A DNA stretch of 64,000 nucleotides, from positions 288,838-352,837 of the forward strand of contig NZ_LN999831.1 of assembly GCF_900048045.1 (NCBI RefSeq), read 5' to 3'. The DNA is from Candidatus Mikella endobia (GTDB lineage: Bacteria > Pseudomonadota > Gammaproteobacteria > Enterobacterales > Enterobacteriaceae). How positions within the stretch are numbered: position 1 is the stretch's first letter; every line of letters begins with the position of its first letter. Both the position numbers and the translations under genes were made by a program. Shown one piece after another: positions 42,139-53,101 of this stretch. The notes under the pieces are model-generated. The model made no database searches and was not told the DNA's origin. It was given only the letters and a program-made list of their open reading frames with translations.

Positions 42139-44661
42139 ATGAGTGAATTGACACCAAAAATTACCCCAGTAAATCTTGAAGAAGAGCTTAAACGTTCTTA
42201 TTTAGATTATGCTATGTCTGTAATAATAGGACGTGCATTACCTGATGTACGTGATGGACTTAAACCAGTACACCGTAGAGTACTTTTTGCTATGAGTGTC
42301 CTTGGTAATGATTGGAATAAACCTTATAAAAAATCGGCACGCGTTGTTGGTGATGTTATTGGTAAATATCATCCCCATGGAGATACGGCTGTTTATGATA
42401 CTATCGTGCGGATGGCACAGTCGTTCTCATTGCGTTATATGTTAGTGGATGGTCAAGGAAATTTTGGTTCTGTGGACGGTGATTCTGCTGCAGCAATGCG
42501 CTATACAGAAGTACGCTTGACAAAAATAGCACACGAATTTTTAGCCGATCTTGAAAAAGAAACAGTAGATTATGTACCTAATTATGATAATACTGAGAAC
42601 ATTCCAGATGTTATGCCTACTAGAATACTTAACTTACTTGTTAATGGTTCTTCTGGAATTGCAGTAGGTATGGCTACTAATATTCCTCCGCATAACTTAG
42701 CAGAAATTGTCGACGGCTGTTTAGCTTATATTGATAATGAGAATATCAGCGTCAAAGAATTAATGGAACATATACCAGGGCCAGATTTTCCTACTGCAGC
42801 TATTATTAATGGTAAACGCGGTATAGAAGATGCTTACCGCACGGGTCGCGGTAAAATATCTATTCAAGCTCGTACCAATGTAGAAAAAAATTCTAAGAAT
42901 GGACGTGAAAATATTATTGTACATGAACTTCCCTATCAAGTAAATAAAGCACGCCTTATTAAGAATATCGCTGATCTAGTAAAAGAAAAGCGCATTGATG
43001 GAATTAGTGGTTTGTGTGATGAATCAGATAAAGACGGTATGCGTATCGTTATTAAAATTAAACGAGATTCTGTAGGAGAAGTAGTACTCCAGAATCTTTA
43101 CTCGTTAACACAGTTACAAATATCGTTCGGGATTAATATGGTAGCACTGCATAAAAGGCAACCAAAAGTCCTATCTCTGAAAGAAATTTTATCTGCATTT
43201 ATATGTCATCGTCGCGAAGTAGTTACTCGCCGCACAATTTTTGAACTACGCAAAGCTCGTGAGCGTTCTCATATTCTAGAAGCTCTAATACTCATTTTAA
43301 CAGATATTGATCATATTATAGAGCTTATTCGCAGTACTAAAACGCCATTAGAAGCCAAAATGGTACTTATGGCACACTCATGGTCGCAGAATACTATCTA
43401 CTCCATTTTAAAGAATGCAGGTGTAGATATAGAAAAATCTACTTGGATGGAGCTACAGTACAATATTAATGACAGTCTCTATTACTTAACTGAGCAACAA
43501 TCAGAAGCCATTTTGGCTCTTCGCTTGCAAAAATTAACAAGTATAGAATATAAAAATATAATTAATGAATACAATGATATTTTGAATAAAATAGCAGAAC
43601 TTAATCTTATTTTACAGAATTCAGATCTACTAATGGAAATAATTCGCAAAGAATTTCTTTTTATAAAAGAACAATATAAAGATAAACGACGTACCAAAAT
43701 ACTTGATAATAATAATGATATTAATGTCGATAATTTAATTAACAAAGAAGATGTAGTAGTTACTTTATCTTATCAGGGATATATTAAATATCAACCGATT
43801 ACTGATTATGAAACACAACGACGTGGTGGTAAAGGAAAATCAGCTGCAAGTATTAAAGAAGAGGATTTTATTGATCGCCTGTTGGTAACAAATACTCACG
43901 ATACTATCCTATTATTCTCTAGTTATGGACGAATGTACTGGATGAAAGTTTATCAGTTACCAGAAGCTAGCCGTGGGGCCAGAGGACGTCCGATAATTAA
44001 CCTTTTACCTTTGGAGTCTAACGAACGTATTACTGCTATTTTACCAGTACGTAAATATGAAGAAGGACATTATGTATTTATGGCAACAACTAGCGGGATT
44101 GTGAAAAAAACGGCCCTTATTGATTTTAGTCGCCCACGTAGCTCTGGTATTATTGCTATTAATCTAAATGATGGAGATAACTTAATAGGTGTCGATATAA
44201 CAGACGGTAGCAACGATATTATGTTATTTACCGCTTACGGGAAAGTCGTTCGTTTTCCTGAAAATCAAGTGCGTAGCATGGGAAGAACCGCAACTGGTAT
44301 ACGGGGTATCAATTTAATTGAACATGATCGAGTTGTATCTCTTATTGTACCACGCGGAAAAAGATCCATATTAACAGTTACACAGTATGGATACGGTAAA
44401 CGCACCGCACAAGAAGAGTATCCTATTAAATCTCGTGCTACTTATGGAGTAATATCTATTAAGGTTAATAAACGCAATGGTGAAGTAGTAGGAGCAGTGC
44501 AAGTGGATGACTGCAATCAGATTATGATTATCACTGACGCTGGTACTTTAGTACGTACTAGGGTATCAGAGGTAAGTATCGTAGGTCGCAAAACTAAAGG
44601 TGTTATTCTTATACGTACTGAAAAAAATGAGCATGTAGTTGGATTACAGCCAATCGCTTAA
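42139..44661 (+). CDS. gyrA: DNA gyrase subunit A
   Basis: Breakage-reunion subunit of gyrase, introducing negative supercoils. 840 residues (E. coli 875). [30 protein letters not shown], the winged-helix region [11 protein letters not shown] (Thr at position 83 in E. coli numbering, Ser in E. coli), active Tyr122 in [10 protein letters not shown], and the GyrA box [10 protein letters not shown] in the DNA-wrapping C-terminal beta-pinwheel. All six blades seem present. The protein ends VVGLQPIA, lacking the acidic tail that modulates wrapping in E. coli. gyrB is not in this window. Confidence 0.97.
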   Translation: MSELTPKITPVNLEEELKRSYLDYAMSVIIGRALPDVRDGLKPVHRRVLFAMSVLGNDWNKPYKKSARVVGDVIGKYHPHGDTAVYDTIVRMAQSFSLRYMLVDGQGNFGSVDGDSAAAMRYTEVRLTKIAHEFLADLEKETVDYVPNYDNTENIPDVMPTRILNLLVNGSSGIAVGMATNIPPHNLAEIVDGCLAYIDNENISVKELMEHIPGPDFPTAAIINGKRGIEDAYRTGRGKISIQARTNVEKNSKNGRENIIVHELPYQVNKARLIKNIADLVKEKRIDGISGLCDESDKDGMRIVIKIKRDSVGEVVLQNLYSLTQLQISFGINMVALHKRQPKVLSLKEILSAFICHRREVVTRRTIFELRKARERSHILEALILILTDIDHIIELIRSTKTPLEAKMVLMAHSWSQNTIYSILKNAGVDIEKSTWMELQYNINDSLYYLTEQQSEAILALRLQKLTSIEYKNIINEYNDILNKIAELNLILQNSDLLMEIIRKEFLFIKEQYKDKRRTKILDNNNDINVDNLINKEDVVVTLSYQGYIKYQPITDYETQRRGGKGKSAASIKEEDFIDRLLVTNTHDTILLFSSYGRMYWMKVYQLPEASRGARGRPIINLLPLESNERITAILPVRKYEEGHYVFMATTSGIVKKTALIDFSRPRSSGIIAINLNDGDNLIGVDITDGSNDIMLFTAYGKVVRFPENQVRSMGRTATGIRGINLIEHDRVVSLIVPRGKRSILTVTQYGYGKRTAQEEYPIKSRATYGVISIKVNKRNGEVVGAVQVDDCNQIMIITDAGTLVRTRVSEVSIVGRKTKGVILIRTEKNEHVVGLQPIA

Positions 44662-44850
44662 TAGAAACTATTTTTCTATTTTTTTCTTTCTTTTAGAAGA
44701 AAAAGTATATGTTGGATATATATTTAAATATATAATGGTTTACTAAAATTAGTAATTATAATAAAATAATAAATATATGCCTGTAAATATATTCTAGTTA
44801 ATTTAGTAACTAGAATAGAGTAAAATATCATATATAGATACTAGATATTT

Positions 44851-44932
44851 GCGGGAGTGGCGAAATTGGTAGACGCACCAGATTTAGGTTCTGGCGCTGT
44901 AAAGTATGCGAGTTCAAATCTCGCCTCCCGCA
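44851..44932 (+). tRNA. leuW: tRNA-Leu(UAG)
   Basis: Reads CUN codons. Acceptor GCGGGAG/CTCCCGC with discriminator A, D arm TGGCGAAATTGGTAGACGCA, anticodon TAG within CCAGATTTAGGTTCTGG, class II variable arm, T arm GCGAG-TTCAAAT-CTCGC. First of four tightly spaced tRNAs in the E. coli leuW-glnU-metU-glnV order. CCA is not encoded. Confidence 0.96.
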
Positions 44933-44948
44933 CTATCATATAAATTAA

Positions 44949-45020
44949 TGGGGTATAGCCAAGTGGTAAGGCATCGGGTTTTGATCCCGCTACGCCCAGG
45001 TTCGAATCCTGGTACCCCAG
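44949..45020 (+). tRNA. glnU: tRNA-Gln(UUG)
   Basis: Reads CAA. Acceptor TGGGGTA/TACCCCA with discriminator G, anticodon loop TTTTGAT, T arm CCAGG-TTCGAAT-CCTGG. The anticodon stem is TCGGG/CCCGC, so the outermost pair 27-43 is a U-C mismatch, unlike its neighbour glnV. CCA is not encoded. Confidence 0.94.
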
Positions 45021-45047
45021 CTATTATTTTATTGTAAATTTTTACGG

Positions 45048-45124
45048 GGCTACGTAGCTCAGTTGGTTAGAGCACAGCACTCATAATGCTGGTGTCACAG
45101 GTTCGATTCCTGTCGTAGCCACCA
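45048..45124 (+). tRNA. metU: Elongator tRNA-Met(CAU), CCA encoded
   Basis: Acceptor GGCTACG/CGTAGCC with a true 1-72 pair (initiator tRNA lacks it), D arm AGCTCAGTTGGTTAGAGC, anticodon loop CTCATAA, T arm ACAGG-TTCGATT-CCTGT, A73 then encoded CCA. It matches E. coli metT/metU. The next tRNA begins two bases after the CCA. Confidence 0.95.
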
Positions 45125-45126
45125 TA

Positions 45127-45198
45127 TGGGGTATAGCCAAGTGGTAAGGCACCGGATTCTGATTCCGGGATTCCCAGGTTCGAATCCTGGTACCCCAG
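45127..45198 (+). tRNA. glnV: tRNA-Gln(CUG)
   Basis: Reads CAG. Acceptor TGGGGTA/TACCCCA with discriminator G, anticodon CTG within CCGGATTCTGATTCCGG, T arm CCAGG-TTCGAAT-CCTGG. Last of the four-tRNA cluster. CCA is not encoded. Confidence 0.95.
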
Positions 45199-45336
45199 TA
45201 ATAAATGATTATATCTATAATATTAGTTCTTAATTTATATGTAGGTATATATTTGCATTCATAAATGCGTTTTGTAGTATCATATATTAATATAATATAT
45301 TACTAAAATGCATGAATAATGTTAGCCTAAAAAATT

Positions 45337-45816
45337 ATGAGTAAAGTTATACTTAACTTACAACTAGCCTGTGATAAGGCAAACGGTCTACCAGAAAAAA
45401 TAGATTTTATACGTTGGTTACAAGGTGCCTTATTGCTTTTTCGCGACGACTATGAATCTGAGGTGACTATACGGTTAGTAAATAAAAAAGAAATTCATAA
45501 ACTCAATATTACTTACTGTGGCAAAAATAGACCCACAAACGTTCTCTCTTTTAAATTTGAATCTCCTTTAAAAGAAATAAATTTCCCATTTTTAGGTGAT
45601 TTAGTTATCTGCCGTCAGATAGTTGAAAGTGAAGCGCAAAAACAAAAAAAAAAAATAAAAGCTCATTGGGCACATATAGTTATTCATGGTTCTCTACATT
45701 TACTAGGGTATAATCATCTTTTAGAAAAAGAAGCAATAGTGATGGAATCACTAGAAAAAAAAATAATGCAAAAATTAGGTTACCCAGATCCTTATTTAAA
45801 AGATAAAAATTTTTAA
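45337..45816 (+). CDS. ybeY: Endoribonuclease YbeY
   Basis: Zinc endoribonuclease acting in 16S rRNA 3'-end maturation and 70S quality control. 159 residues (E. coli 155). [19 protein letters not shown] at the start, [31 protein letters not shown], and the zinc motif [11 protein letters not shown] supplying three His (E. coli has GYDH, Asn replaces Asp). In E. coli it sits between ybeZ and ybeX near lnt; those are absent here. A run of nine A lies within the coding region near 45646-45654. Confidence 0.95.
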   Translation: MSKVILNLQLACDKANGLPEKIDFIRWLQGALLLFRDDYESEVTIRLVNKKEIHKLNITYCGKNRPTNVLSFKFESPLKEINFPFLGDLVICRQIVESEAQKQKKKIKAHWAHIVIHGSLHLLGYNHLLEKEAIVMESLEKKIMQKLGYPDPYLKDKNF

Positions 45817-46596
45817 TTTATTGTATTTATTTTATACTTCAAAAATAACTATTTTATTTTTGATAGTTATCATCTTTAAAAGGTTTTATAATCTAATTAC
45901 TGTAACTTTTTAAGTATAGTAAGACATTTGTTTATATTACATAAAAAATAATATGCAATTTACATTAGCATTTCAGCTGCTTTTAAGTATCGTATTTTGT
46001 GTATGTTTTCTAGCTACTTACTAATTTTTGCTTGTCGACACTTCATACTTGTCTTGCTGCTGGCTGCTAAATGGTAGTTAGTATAGTGACTATACTGATA
46101 GTATTTTCTTAGTTTTTACTAACATAATTAGATGGACTTCTTAAAATAAAATACACATTTTTTTTACGTACTTACGTTATAATAAATCGTTTATTTTTTT
46201 CTAGTAATAAATATTCCATGCTTCGCGCTGAACTTTAATTACCACTGTACTCGTTGTAGTGAGTGGTATCAAGTAAAGATCTATATTCTGCAAATTATTA
46301 TATACAACAAAATTAATCAAAATGATTTTTAAAATAGGCTTGATAAATAATTAATAATGAATAAAATGTAGATTTATCACATTATATAAACATTTGAGTA
46401 CTCCTTCTATAGTCTACCTAGTAATAGAATAGCTAGGAGACGATATTATTAAGCATTAACATTTTATTACTGGAAATATGTAAAAATTGTATACTTTTTC
46501 ATAAAGTTATGTGCTAAAGATATAGTATACTTAATAAAAATATTACAATTTTCAATTGTTATTATATTTCAGTTCCGTTAAGGAATACTATCTATT
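45817..46596. other. Non-coding region between ybeY and leuS
   Basis: About 780 bases. ybeX and lnt, expected from E. coli order, cannot be recognised. A 23-codon hydrophobic frame beginning ATGCAATTTACATTAGC near 45952 is too short to call. A GGAATACT precedes the leuS ATG. Confidence 0.5.
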
Positions 46597-49179
46597 ATGC
46601 AAGAAATTTATTGTCCAGAAGAGATAGAATCCACTGTCCAACAATATTGGCATAAAAATAATACTTTTAGAGTTATTGAAGATCTTAAAAAAGAAAAATA
46701 TTACTGTCTTTCTATGCTTCCATATCCTTCTGGATCCTTACATATGGGACATGTGCGTAATTATACTATCGGCGATGTAATAGCTAGATATCAGCGCATG
46801 TTAGGAAAAAATGTTCTGCATCCCATAGGGTGGGATGCATTTGGTCTACCTGCTGAAAGTGCTGCACTAAAAAATAAGATTGCACCATCGCTTTGGACTT
46901 CCACTAATATCAATAATATGAAAAAACAACTAAAATTGTTAGGATTCAGTTATGATTGGAGCCGCGAGATTACTACATGTAGCCCAGAATATTACCGTTG
47001 GGAACAATGGTTTTTTATTTATTTATATAAAAAAGGTCTAGTATATAAAAAGAAGGCTGCTGTTAACTGGTGTCCACAAGATAAGACAGTACTTGCTAAT
47101 GAACAAGTTATTGAAGGCTGCTGTTGGCGTTGTGATACCAAGGTTGAACGGAAAGAAATTTCACAGTGGTTTCTAAAAATTACTGCTTATGCAGATGAAT
47201 TACTACAATCTTTAGATAAATTAGATGGTTGGTTCGAGCAAGTTAAAACTATGCAACGTAACTGGATAGGTCGTTCAGAAGGGATAGAGATTACATTTCA
47301 GGTCATAGATAGCGAAGAAAAGTTAACTATATATACTACCCGTCAAGATACTTTAATGGGTGTTACCTATATAGCTATAAGTGCTGGTCATCCTCTATCG
47401 TTGCAAGCAGCAACAACTAATTCCGCATTAGCAGATTTTATCCATAAATTACGTACGACAATAGTGTTAGAAGTAGATGTTGTTACAATGGAAAAAATAG
47501 GAATGGAAACTGGATTTTTCGTTCGGCATCCATTGAATGAAGAGATATTACCAGTATGGGTTGCTAATTTTGTATTAGATTACGGTACTAACGCTATCAT
47601 GGCCGTGCCAGGACATGATCAACGAGATTTTGAATTTGCACATAAATATAATTTACCGATTAAGCCAGTTATTCTCAATGCTGATGGAAGTAAACCAGAT
47701 ATCAGTATCAAGGCCATGACAAAAAAAGGAGTATTGTTTAATTCTGGAGAATTCGATGGTCTAGACTTTAAAACAGGATCTAGAGCAATTTCTGATGCAC
47801 TGATGTCACGCAATATTGGTAAACGCAAAATAAACTATCGATTGCATGATTGGGGAGTTTCTAGACAGCGTTACTGGGGGACACCTATTCCTATGATGAC
47901 ACTTGAAAACGGTACTATTGTTCCCACTCCTGAAGATCAACTTCCAGTTATACTACCAGAATACTTGATGATAGACGGAATTTCTAATACTTTAAAATCA
48001 GATACTAATTGGGTTAGGACAACTTATCAGGGAAAACCTGCTCTGCGGGAAACAGATACTTTTGATACCTTTATGGAATCTTCATGGTATTATGCGCGTT
48101 ATACATGTCCTAGTTATAAACTAGGCATGTTAGATTCTACTGCTGCCAACTATTGGTTACCTGTAGATCAATATATTGGTGGTATTGAACACGCGGTTAT
48201 GCATTTAATGTATTTTCGTTTTTATCATAAGCTACTGCGTGATGCGGGGATGGTTATTTCTGATGAGCCAGCTAAAAGATTGCTTTGTCAGGGTATGGTT
48301 TTGGCTGATGCATTCTATTATATAGCTGATAACGGTGAACGCGTATGGGTATCACCTCTAAAGATAAATATTGAACGTGATAAAAAAGGTCGCATAATTA
48401 AAGCAACAGATTTTTTAGGACATAATCTAGTATATGCCGGTATGAGTAAAATGTCTAAATCAAAAAATAATGGTATTAACCCTAAAGAAATAGTTGAAAA
48501 ATATGGTGCTGATACCGTACGACTTTTTATGATGTTTGCCTCTCCAGCAGAAATGACGCTAGAATGGCAAAAATCAGGAATTGAAGGATCTAACAGATTC
48601 ATAAAACGCTTCTGGAAACTAGCTTATGAACATAAGCAACATATAGGATTATTCAGATCTTTGAATCTAATGTCTTTAAATAAAAGTCAAAAGACCCTAC
48701 GTCGTGAAGTACATAAAACTATAGCTAAAGTTACTGATGATATTGATCGTCGTCAGACATTTAATACTGCAATTGCTGCTATTATGGAACTGATAAATAA
48801 GTTAATACATATGGACCAACATACTGAGCAGGATTATGCCCTTATGCATGAATCATTAATGGCAGTAGTACGAATGCTTTATCCTTTTATACCTCATACG
48901 TGCTTTATTATTTGGCGAGCACTAGGAGGAGAAGGTGATATTGATAACGCACAATGGCCGGTAGCTGATAAAACCGCTCTAGTTGAAGATGCTAAGCTGA
49001 TAGTAATTCAAGTTAACGGAAAGCTACGGGGGAAAATGATTTTTCCTGTAGATGCAGATGAAACTAGAGTATGTGAGCATGCTTATCAAGAAGAGATGGT
49101 AGCAAAATATATCGCAGGTACAAAAATTAGTAAGGTTATTTATATACCAGGTAAATTACTTAATATTGTCGTAAGTTAA
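46597..49179 (+). CDS. leuS: Leucyl-tRNA synthetase
   Basis: Class I synthetase for tRNA-Leu with a post-transfer editing site. 860 residues, the same as E. coli. [21 protein letters not shown] (HIGH-type HMGH), zinc-type module with [18 protein letters not shown], editing domain [13 protein letters not shown] and [53 protein letters not shown], and [12 protein letters not shown]. The C-terminal domain ends KLLNIVVS. It serves the leuZ, leuX and leuW tRNAs also seen in the window. Intact. Confidence 0.97.
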   Translation: MQEIYCPEEIESTVQQYWHKNNTFRVIEDLKKEKYYCLSMLPYPSGSLHMGHVRNYTIGDVIARYQRMLGKNVLHPIGWDAFGLPAESAALKNKIAPSLWTSTNINNMKKQLKLLGFSYDWSREITTCSPEYYRWEQWFFIYLYKKGLVYKKKAAVNWCPQDKTVLANEQVIEGCCWRCDTKVERKEISQWFLKITAYADELLQSLDKLDGWFEQVKTMQRNWIGRSEGIEITFQVIDSEEKLTIYTTRQDTLMGVTYIAISAGHPLSLQAATTNSALADFIHKLRTTIVLEVDVVTMEKIGMETGFFVRHPLNEEILPVWVANFVLDYGTNAIMAVPGHDQRDFEFAHKYNLPIKPVILNADGSKPDISIKAMTKKGVLFNSGEFDGLDFKTGSRAISDALMSRNIGKRKINYRLHDWGVSRQRYWGTPIPMMTLENGTIVPTPEDQLPVILPEYLMIDGISNTLKSDTNWVRTTYQGKPALRETDTFDTFMESSWYYARYTCPSYKLGMLDSTAANYWLPVDQYIGGIEHAVMHLMYFRFYHKLLRDAGMVISDEPAKRLLCQGMVLADAFYYIADNGERVWVSPLKINIERDKKGRIIKATDFLGHNLVYAGMSKMSKSKNNGINPKEIVEKYGADTVRLFMMFASPAEMTLEWQKSGIEGSNRFIKRFWKLAYEHKQHIGLFRSLNLMSLNKSQKTLRREVHKTIAKVTDDIDRRQTFNTAIAAIMELINKLIHMDQHTEQDYALMHESLMAVVRMLYPFIPHTCFIIWRALGGEGDIDNAQWPVADKTALVEDAKLIVIQVNGKLRGKMIFPVDADETRVCEHAYQEEMVAKYIAGTKISKVIYIPGKLLNIVVS

Positions 49180-49379
49180 ATGGATATTTCTACGATATCG
49201 CAGAAATATTTTTATTATTTTTTTTATTGTAACAATGATCATTACATGATGTTTTAACAGTATTAGCTAAATAGATAAATAAATATTTACATACAAAATT
49301 TAAACAATAGCTGAATTATGATTAAAATTACTTTTATTTTTCTTTTGCTTATAAAGCAGCGAGTAGTGCTATAATACGT

Positions 49380-50372
49380 TTGTATGCTGAACAGTTAAAT
49401 GTGCAGCTACAGGAATCATTAAGTTCCTGTTATTTGTTGTTTGGTAATGAACCGCTTCTATTACGAGAAAGCCAGGATCAAATTTGTAGCATGGCTAGAA
49501 AGCAACAGTTCAATGAACGTTTTAACATAATACTAGACGCGAATACTGATTGGTATTCGATATTCAATTTATGTAAGGCACGCAGCTTATTTAGTAGTCG
49601 TCAGGTTTTACTGCTTATTCTTCAAGAAGGAAGCATAAAATATGAAATAGAAGATAATTTGTTACAGTTATCGTCACTGCTGCATGACGATTTGCTACTT
49701 ATTATACGGGGTACTAATCTAACCAGTACCTTAGAAAAGAGCGCTTGGTTCAATGCTTTTAAATCAATTGCTGTATTGGTAAGCTGTATTACTCCTGAAC
49801 AATCGCAACTACCAAATTGGGTGATGAAACGTGCTAATAGCATGAATATAAAGCTAGATCATGCCGCTTGTAAACTTTTATGTTATTGTTATGAAGGAAA
49901 TTTACCAGCACTAGTACAAACATTAGAAATGCTTGTTATTATTTATCCTGACCGTAATATGACATTTAAAAGGGTTGAAATAACAGTAAATGACGCTTCA
50001 CACTTTACTTTATTTAATTTAGTAGATGCTGTATTAGCAGGTAAAAGCCAACGTGCTATACATATTATGCAACAGTTACAACTTGAAGCTACTGATCCGG
50101 TTATATTATTACGTTGGATCCAGCGTGAAATAATGCTATTATTAATACTTAAAAGACACACTACTGCTTTTTCTAGAGACATGCTCAAAAATTACAAAAT
50201 ATGGTATAAACGAAAATTACTTTTGAATCAAGCAGTAGGACGTTTTACTATGCTACAACTAAGAAATGCAATTGCGCTAGCTGCTAAAATAGAAATCTCG
50301 ATAAAGCAAGATTATAACAACTATGTTTGGTCTGATTTGAATGCTTTAATACTAATATTATGCTGTACCTGA
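49380..50372 (+). CDS. holA: DNA polymerase III delta subunit
   Basis: Delta opens the beta sliding clamp in the DnaX clamp loader. 330 residues from TTG 49380 (E. coli 343). AEQLNVQLQESLSSCYLLFGNEPLLLRESQD, SLFSSRQVLLL, LLHDDLLLIIRG, CYCYEGNLPALVQTLEML, FNLVDAVLAGKSQRAIHIMQQL and DPVILLRWIQREIMLLL match. Start is uncertain: E. coli begins MIRLYPEQL and this frame reads I-I-R-L-Y-A-E-Q-L, where the Met1 position is ATA (49371-49373); TTG at the Leu codon is the first conventional start. The last residues are trimmed relative to E. coli. In E. coli it overlaps lptE, which is absent. Confidence 0.94.
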   Translation: MYAEQLNVQLQESLSSCYLLFGNEPLLLRESQDQICSMARKQQFNERFNIILDANTDWYSIFNLCKARSLFSSRQVLLLILQEGSIKYEIEDNLLQLSSLLHDDLLLIIRGTNLTSTLEKSAWFNAFKSIAVLVSCITPEQSQLPNWVMKRANSMNIKLDHAACKLLCYCYEGNLPALVQTLEMLVIIYPDRNMTFKRVEITVNDASHFTLFNLVDAVLAGKSQRAIHIMQQLQLEATDPVILLRWIQREIMLLLILKRHTTAFSRDMLKNYKIWYKRKLLLNQAVGRFTMLQLRNAIALAAKIEISIKQDYNNYVWSDLNALILILCCT

Positions 50373-50965
50373 AGCTCAATTATCTAGATAAAAGTATCTA
50401 GAATTGTTTATTGGTAATATAGTTAGTTGTGTGGTTACTTTTTAGTGTACAATAATTAAGAAAAAATCCCGAAGCCATATTACTAGCTATATTTTTCCTT
50501 GTACCCTTATAAGTTTTTTAATGCATAATATATCAGAGATATCGAGTAATAAATACGTACCAGATGTTGAAGAAATTACTAATTTGTCTGGCGGGGTACT
50601 CTTAGTAGGATAAAAACTAAGGATTATTGGAGTGATGCAGCTTTATTTATAGTGTAGTTATATTATGATAGTTTTAATTTTTGGTTTAGTAATATCAATC
50701 AATATATATAAAGATAAATATTTTATTTAACAGATTAACAAAAATTAAATAATAATATTAAAAATACGCTTTTCTTTTCAAGAAGAATTAAAAAGACACT
50801 TAATTAGTTACTGTTACTCTACTTACCTTATTTTTAAAATATCGTTATTTAAATATTAAAATTAACAGCAAAGATAAAAATAATTTCTATTACTTTTGTA
50901 GTAAATAGAAACTTTGTATGAGAAGCTAGGATAAATAGTGATATACAGACAGAATCAGGATAATA
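50373..50965. other. Non-coding region between holA and lipB
   Basis: About 590 bases. E. coli has nadD, rlmH, mrdA-mrdB, rlpA, dacA and ybeD between holA and lipB; none is recognisable. A 50560-50610 segment translates as DVEEITNLSGGVLLVG before a stop, which looks protein-like but I could not assign it. Confidence 0.45.
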
Positions 50966-51625
50966 ATTATAATTATTAGACAACTTGGTATTCAGCCTTA
51001 TAAGCGTGTGTGGTTAGCCATGCACCGATTTACAGATAAACGTAATAAAATTAGTGACGACGAAATATGGCTAGTACAACATCTTCCAGTATTTACTCAA
51101 GGACATGCAGGTAATGCTAATCATTTGCGTCAACCTGGAGTTATTCCAGTTATTAAAAGTGATCGCGGGGGGCATATAACCTTTCATGCACCAGGACAAC
51201 AAATAGTTTATGTTCTGCTAGACTTGCGCCGTAGGAAACTATTAGTACGCAATCTAATCAATTTGTTAGAGAAAACGGTAATAGCTACTTTAGCGCGCTT
51301 TTCTATTGATGCTTATGCTCGTACCAATGCACCTGGTGTTTATGTTGGAGTACAAAAAATTTGTTCTTTAGGGTTACGTATCCGAAAAGGATGTACTTTA
51401 CACGGTCTGGCACTAAATGTATCTATGGATTTATCACCTTTTCTGCGTATTAACCCCTGTGGATATTTTGGACTTTCTATGACTCAAGTAACAGATATTG
51501 TTCCTAATACCAGCGTAGAAGAAATAGTACCTATATTATTGAATGAATGTCTAGGTAGGCTAGAATCAGACTCTCCTTTAGTAGAGATAGAGAGCTGGGA
51601 TCCTTCAATATACAGCGTAATTTAA
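50966..51625 (+). CDS. lipB: Octanoyl-ACP:protein N-octanoyltransferase, probable AUU start
   Basis: Transfers octanoate from acyl carrier protein to the lipoyl-domain lysine of AceF and related proteins. Conserved [55 protein letters not shown] with the catalytic Lys, and FLRINPCGY with the catalytic Cys. The first conventional start, GTG 51008, would give 205 residues and lose the conserved [17 protein letters not shown] leader that is plainly in frame upstream. Between the upstream TGA (50939) and that GTG there is no ATG, GTG or TTG, only ATT/ATA codons right after AGGA (50957-50960). ATT 50966 is five bases from it and is my choice (219 residues, E. coli 213). lipA follows 83 bases later. 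Confidence 0.9.
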   Translation: MIIIRQLGIQPYKRVWLAMHRFTDKRNKISDDEIWLVQHLPVFTQGHAGNANHLRQPGVIPVIKSDRGGHITFHAPGQQIVYVLLDLRRRKLLVRNLINLLEKTVIATLARFSIDAYARTNAPGVYVGVQKICSLGLRIRKGCTLHGLALNVSMDLSPFLRINPCGYFGLSMTQVTDIVPNTSVEEIVPILLNECLGRLESDSPLVEIESWDPSIYSVI

Positions 51626-51708
51626 GAAATACTTTTATATTAAAGTAATAAAATGATTGAATTATTATTTATAACTTATAAAAAATTTAAGTATGGACTT
51701 ATACTCTT

Positions 51709-52674
51709 ATGAGAAAATCGATTAAAATAAAATTTAATAGTAAAGATGATGATACTAAATCAAAAGAATCAAGTACTGAAAAAAATAAATCGTTAGAAAA
51801 TAAAAAAATTTTACGTAAGCCATCTTGGATGAAAATTAAAATTCCTGTTGACTTAACCCGTATTCAGGGTATAAAAGCTATAATGCGTAAAAATAATTTG
51901 CACTCAGTATGCGAAGAAGCATCTTGCCCCAATCTTGCTGAATGTTTTAACTCTGGTACTGCTACATTTATGATTTTGGGTACTATTTGCACACGAAATT
52001 GCCCATTTTGCGATGTAACACACGGGAGACCAGCACCATATAATTCTCATGAACCTGAAAAGTTAGCGCAAACTATTGCTGATATGAATTTGCACTATGT
52101 TGTAATAACTTCTGTAAATCGTGATGACCTGCGAGACGGTGGTGCTCAGCATTTTGCTGATTGTATTAGCGCTATCAGAGCTAAGAATCCTTCAATTCAT
52201 ATCGAAGCTTTGGTTCCTGACTTTCGTCGTTGTATGGAATTAGCATTAGATATAATCCACGATACACCTCCTAATATTTTTAACCACAATTTAGAAAATG
52301 TGCCACGTCTTTATCGTTATGTTCGTCCTGGAGCCGATTATCAACGTTCACTAAAATTACTGGAACGTTTTAAAGCAGTTCATCCACATCTACCGACAAA
52401 ATCGGGATTAATGTTAGGATTAGGAGAAACAAAAACTGAAATTCTTGATACTATGTACGATTTACGTCGTAATGGAGTCACAATGCTTACTATTGGTCAA
52501 TATCTACAACCTAGCATAAATCACTTATCCGTTAAACGTTATGTAAGTCCTAAGGAATTTGATGAAATCAAACAAAAAGCTTTTGCAATGGGTTTTACTC
52601 ATGCATCTTGCGGTCCTTTGGTTCGTTCCTCCTATCATGCTAATTTACAATATCAAGGTATAGAAGTAAAATAA
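51709..52674 (+). CDS. lipA: Lipoyl synthase
   Basis: Radical-SAM enzyme that inserts two sulfurs into the octanoyl chain to make lipoate. 321 residues, the same as E. coli. The auxiliary cluster ligands are in [12 protein letters not shown], the radical-SAM CX3CX2C is CTRNCPFC, followed by [55 protein letters not shown], and the C-terminal RSSY motif in LVRSSYHAN. The first 40 residues are Lys/Ser-rich and poorly conserved, as is usual. It pairs with lipB; electrons likely come from Fpr-FldA, and NfuA can repair its auxiliary cluster. Confidence 0.97.
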   Translation: MRKSIKIKFNSKDDDTKSKESSTEKNKSLENKKILRKPSWMKIKIPVDLTRIQGIKAIMRKNNLHSVCEEASCPNLAECFNSGTATFMILGTICTRNCPFCDVTHGRPAPYNSHEPEKLAQTIADMNLHYVVITSVNRDDLRDGGAQHFADCISAIRAKNPSIHIEALVPDFRRCMELALDIIHDTPPNIFNHNLENVPRLYRYVRPGADYQRSLKLLERFKAVHPHLPTKSGLMLGLGETKTEILDTMYDLRRNGVTMLTIGQYLQPSINHLSVKRYVSPKEFDEIKQKAFAMGFTHASCGPLVRSSYHANLQYQGIEVK

Positions 52675-52936
52675 ACCATCAACAATAAAGTAAACTAATG
52701 TATATAGAATTACAGTAACTAATTTATTATATAGTAGCTAATTATTTAAAATAACTAGAGAATATTTTTCTCTACTAGTAGTAGAATCAAAATCATAGAT
52801 ACTGAAATGCGATTCTTTATCTTTTTTGATTCAGGTGTCTCTTTATTCAATATAACATTGTAGGCGAATTTAATAAAAAAATTTTCTTATTGCTTAGTTT
52901 CAAAATTAAATATGGTATTATTATTAGCGAATAGAA
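52675..52936. other. Non-coding region after lipA
   Basis: About 260 bases, A+T-rich. A small hairpin AGAGAA-TATTT-TTCTCT at 52757-52773 could end the lipA transcript. tatE, next to lipA in E. coli, is not seen. Confidence 0.5.
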
Positions 52937-53101
52937 ACCTTCCCTAAAAAATTAGGGGGGTTCTGTTAATTTATAATAAATTACCGCGTAGCTTAGGTAT
53001 TGGTTCCCAACGGAGCTCCGTACCTGCTTCCATAAGCAGAGTGTAGGTCCAGCAACCAGTGTATTCAGTGAACCTTTGACCATTGGCCAATAAAAATTTT
53101 T
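52937..53101 (+). ncRNA. Unassigned structured, G+C-richer element (candidate RNA gene)
   Basis: In an otherwise A+T-rich gap, this 165-base segment is notably G+C-rich and hairpin-dense: AACCTTCCCTAA/TTAGGGGGGTT (52937-52963), the palindrome ACGGAGCTCCGT, a perfect CTGCTT-CCAT-AAGCAG, and TTGACC-ATT-GGCCAA followed by TAAAAATTTTT, a possible terminator. No open frame. Short stretches recall 4.5S RNA (GGGGG then CTGTT at the start, AGGTCC then GCAACC later), but the conserved GGAAGGA tetraloop region and pairing 3' end are missing, so I do not call it ffs. Could be a decayed RNA gene or an unknown small RNA. Confidence 0.3.

Noticed and set aside
52956..53101. 4.5S RNA gene (ffs)
   Set aside because: A GGGGG...CTGTT start and AGGTCC are shared, but the GGAAGGA tetraloop, length and 3' pairing segment do not fit; kept as unassigned.
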